Below, piece after piece: positions 6,782 through 8,055 of a DNA stretch of 8,055 nt; the stretch's first letter is position 1, and every line of letters begins with the position of its first letter. The notes beneath the pieces were generated by a model, which worked only from the letters and a program-made list of their open reading frames with translations, was not told where the DNA came from and did not search any database. Position numbers and translations under genes: made by a program. The stretch spans positions 1-8,055 of the forward strand of contig CAYSPO010000047.1 in assembly GCA_964432945.1 (NCBI GenBank). Reading direction: 5' to 3'. The DNA is from CAYSPO01 sp964432945 (GTDB lineage: Bacteria > Bacillota > Clostridia > Tissierellales > Peptoniphilaceae).

Positions 6782-6785
6782 TCTT
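6761..6785 (-). promoter_or_regulatory. Candidate IscR type-1-like operator
   Basis: The core TTGAC-N7-GTCGG (6781-6765) is an imperfect dyad lying between and partly over the -35 and -10 boxes, followed by ATAT. It resembles the type-1 site bound by cluster-loaded E. coli IscR (GACT-AGTC core flanked by AT-rich arms). By hand, about 18 of 25 positions agree with the consensus as I remember it. The right half (TAGTCGGATAT) is close to ideal; the left half is weaker. Binding here would block RNA polymerase, fitting negative autoregulation when Fe-S clusters are plentiful. Site identity is inferred from pattern and context. Confidence 0.62.
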
Positions 6786-6803
6786 AGCAAAAATGCTAGA
6801 CAA

Positions 6804-6838
6804 AAGCACCTACTCATATTATAACAGGGTAGGTGCTT
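6804..6838 (-). terminator. Hairpin terminator after the M56 peptidase gene
   Basis: A perfect 10-bp inverted repeat, AAGCACCTAC / GTAGGTGCTT, with a 15-base AT-rich loop. On the minus strand the stem runs into TTTTGTCT, a short but usable U-tract, so it most likely ends the M56 transcript just before the iscR promoter. On the plus strand the following bases are T-poor and no plus-strand gene needs it. The bases between here and the M56 stop (6839-6934) are very AT-rich, with no gene or other signal that I can support. Confidence 0.72.
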
Positions 6839-6934
6839 GCTTATTCATTATTAATTATCTTGAATTATCTAGAAATGAATATACATTGGTGTTATTTGTA
6901 AGCTTGATTATACGTATATTAATTATATATAATA

Positions 6935-8008
6935 TTATCTAACATAATTATTGAAGTACTTATCAATAAAATCTCTTTTCATATTGAATTCATCTTGTAT
7001 ATAAAATTCTCTTTCTTCTTTTGTAACCTTCATAAAACTTGCTTCATACGAAATACCTGAAGGTAAATTAAAAGGTATAAAGATAAACAAATAACTTGAA
7101 ATAATAATACCAGTTGAAATCATTATAGGTAAGATGTTATATTTTTGAGAACAAACTTCCTCTGCTATGAGAGACAGTCGTTGCCTTATATTTTCGCTTT
7201 TATTAGGTACAAAGTAACTTACACCTAATTTTTCTTTCCTATATCTCATTAAAGATTTTTTTATTTGACTTATAATCGCTTCTATGTAGTCTTCTTTATT
7301 TGGTAAATAAGTTAATAATTTCTTATCACATTCTATTTCAAGCATCTGAATGATATCATCCACTAAATACTGCACCAATGGGTTCCACCAAAAAAACCTT
7401 CCTAGAACCATTAAAGTAAACTTTTTGAAATTATCATATGATTTATGATGTATAAGTTCATGTGCAAGTATGTGAGTTAAATCATTTTCACTATATTTTA
7501 TATCTTCAATGTATATCTCTGATTTAAAAAAACCAATTGTAAAAGGACATTTTATATATTTTGCTTTTACTAATCTTGGTGGGTTTTTAATCTCAAGTTT
7601 TTCTATTAAATTTAAATAAATATTATATTCATCTTCACTTATTTCATTTTTTAAAGTCTTTAGCTCATTTTTGAACTTCAATGTATTTAATAGATCTAAA
7701 ATGAACAAGAAAATAAAGCCTAATAACCAACTTGTTATTACTAACTGCGAAAAGCTTATTTGAGAGTTAAAAAACTTAGTCCTACCAATTTTACTAAAAA
7801 ACGGATAAATCCTCCGAGATTTGATTTCTATACTATTATAAAACTCAAATGGCAAAAATAATCTTAACAATACTAATGTCAAAATAAATTTTAATGTCTT
7901 AATATTAATGTTAAGCCTCTGCATATTTTTTCTGAGATACGAAAAAATTATAATGCTTATCGTAAATATTATTAAAGTAAAATTTACAGATAACTTATTA
8001 ATATACAA
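6935..8008 (-). CDS. M56 family (BlaR1/MecR1-like) membrane zinc metallopeptidase without sensor domain
   Basis: About 357 residues (numbers below count from this TTG start). Three N-terminal membrane segments lie near 8-25, 38-53 and 86-108. A cytoplasmic gluzincin domain follows, with HELIH (183-187) as zinc site and catalytic Glu, NPLV (209-212), and Glu224 of EIECD as probable third ligand. CPFTIGFFKSEIYI precedes HELIH, as in BlaR1. A fourth membrane segment is near 292-313. Only about 44 residues follow, so the penicillin-binding sensor domain of true BlaR1/MecR1 is absent. Such proteins are membrane proteases often paired with BlaI/MecI repressors; the signal and target here are unknown. 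TTG 8008 is preferred because AGGTGG lies five bases upstream; GTG 8017 would be within that SD and directly abut the previous stop. The gene seems somewhat more AT-rich than its neighbours. Confidence 0.88.
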   Translation of the reverse strand: MYINKLSVNFTLIIFTISIIIFSYLRKNMQRLNINIKTLKFILTLVLLRLFLPFEFYNSIEIKSRRIYPFFSKIGRTKFFNSQISFSQLVITSWLLGFIFLFILDLLNTLKFKNELKTLKNEISEDEYNIYLNLIEKLEIKNPPRLVKAKYIKCPFTIGFFKSEIYIEDIKYSENDLTHILAHELIHHKSYDNFKKFTLMVLGRFFWWNPLVQYLVDDIIQMLEIECDKKLLTYLPNKEDYIEAIISQIKKSLMRYRKEKLGVSYFVPNKSENIRQRLSLIAEEVCSQKYNILPIMISTGIIISSYLFIFIPFNLPSGISYEASFMKVTKEEREFYIQDEFNMKRDFIDKYFNNYVR

Positions 8009-8013
8009 ACTTA

Positions 8014-8019
8014 CCACCT
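8014..8019 (-). promoter_or_regulatory. Ribosome binding site for the M56 peptidase
   Basis: AGGTGG on the minus strand overlaps the TAG stop of the preceding gene and lies five bases before TTG 8008. It is the only good SD near the start and argues for TTG 8008 over GTG 8017. Confidence 0.6.
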
Positions 8020-8055
8020 ACTTTTTATTTTTGTAAGCCTCTACAATCTTTGATA
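8018..8055 (-). CDS. C-terminal fragment of an upstream gene, possibly a BlaI/MecI-type repressor
   Basis: In the minus-strand frame ending at TAG 8020-8018, the last complete codons read SKIVEAYKNKK, a charged, helix-like tail. The stop lies within the SD of the M56 gene, the tight spacing expected of an operon partner. BlaI/MecI repressors are the commonest upstream neighbours of M56 peptidases, so that identity is plausible, but eleven residues cannot prove it. Another frame (ending IKDCRGLQK) is also open from the window edge to a stop and cannot be excluded as the real one. Confidence 0.4.
   Translation of the reverse strand, partial: SKIVEAYKNKK

Noticed and set aside
6816..6826. Extended -10-like TGTTATAAT in the terminator loop on the minus strand
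   Set aside because: No -35 lies at a suitable distance, transcripts would start inside the hairpin, and a much better promoter lies just downstream.
6843..6880. ATTCATT / AATGAAT inverted repeat downstream of the M56 gene
   Set aside because: Seven AT-rich base pairs with a 24-base loop in very AT-rich DNA is expected by chance.
6715..6942. Plus-strand open frame of 75 codons in the iscR-M56 intergenic region
   Set aside because: It runs through the iscR promoter, operator and terminator hairpin, lacks an SD, and its predicted product is an AT-driven hydrophobic mix.

Overview
The window is AT-rich (about one third G+C by eye), and every gene I can support lies on the minus strand, so transcription runs from base 8055 toward base 1. 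Gene order (iscR-cysteine desulfurase, then membrane protein-alaS-ireB-ruvX), strong Shine-Dalgarno sequences, TATAAT/TTGACA-type promoters and the ferredoxin-type aldo/keto reductase all point to a low-GC anaerobic Firmicute. It is probably a member of Clostridia/Tissierellia, but genus is not resolvable from the sequence alone.

Layout in transcription order. (1) 8055-6935: the last codons of an unidentified upstream gene, followed by an M56-family (BlaR1/MecR1-like) integral-membrane zinc metallopeptidase with no penicillin-binding sensor domain. This unit ends at a 10-bp-stem hairpin (6804-6838). (2) 6785-5190: an IscR-type Rrf2 Fe-S regulator and a group I cysteine desulfurase, joined by a one-base TAATG stop/start overlap. 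A strong promoter contains a candidate IscR type-1-like operator between its -35 and -10 boxes, which suggests autoregulation. (3) 5175-1: a second promoter, then an AI-2E/PerM-family membrane protein, alaS, ireB, an aldo/keto reductase with a C-terminal 2x[4Fe-4S] ferredoxin domain, and the first seven complete codons of ruvX, cut by the window edge.

How the genes may work together. The iscR-desulfurase pair supplies and senses sulfur for Fe-S clusters. The alaS-ireB-ruvX block is a conserved housekeeping neighbourhood of Firmicutes, with a membrane protein in front as in Bacillus. The unusual members are the Fe-S-dependent oxidoreductase wedged by TAATG overlaps between ireB and ruvX, and the absence of iscU/nifU and mnmA, which often follow the desulfurase in clostridia. 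I see no prophage, insertion sequence, CRISPR array, tRNA or rRNA. I also see no convincing wholly new system. The more notable points are local: operator placement, coupling architecture, a modified cluster-ligand site in IscR, and a sensorless M56 peptidase.
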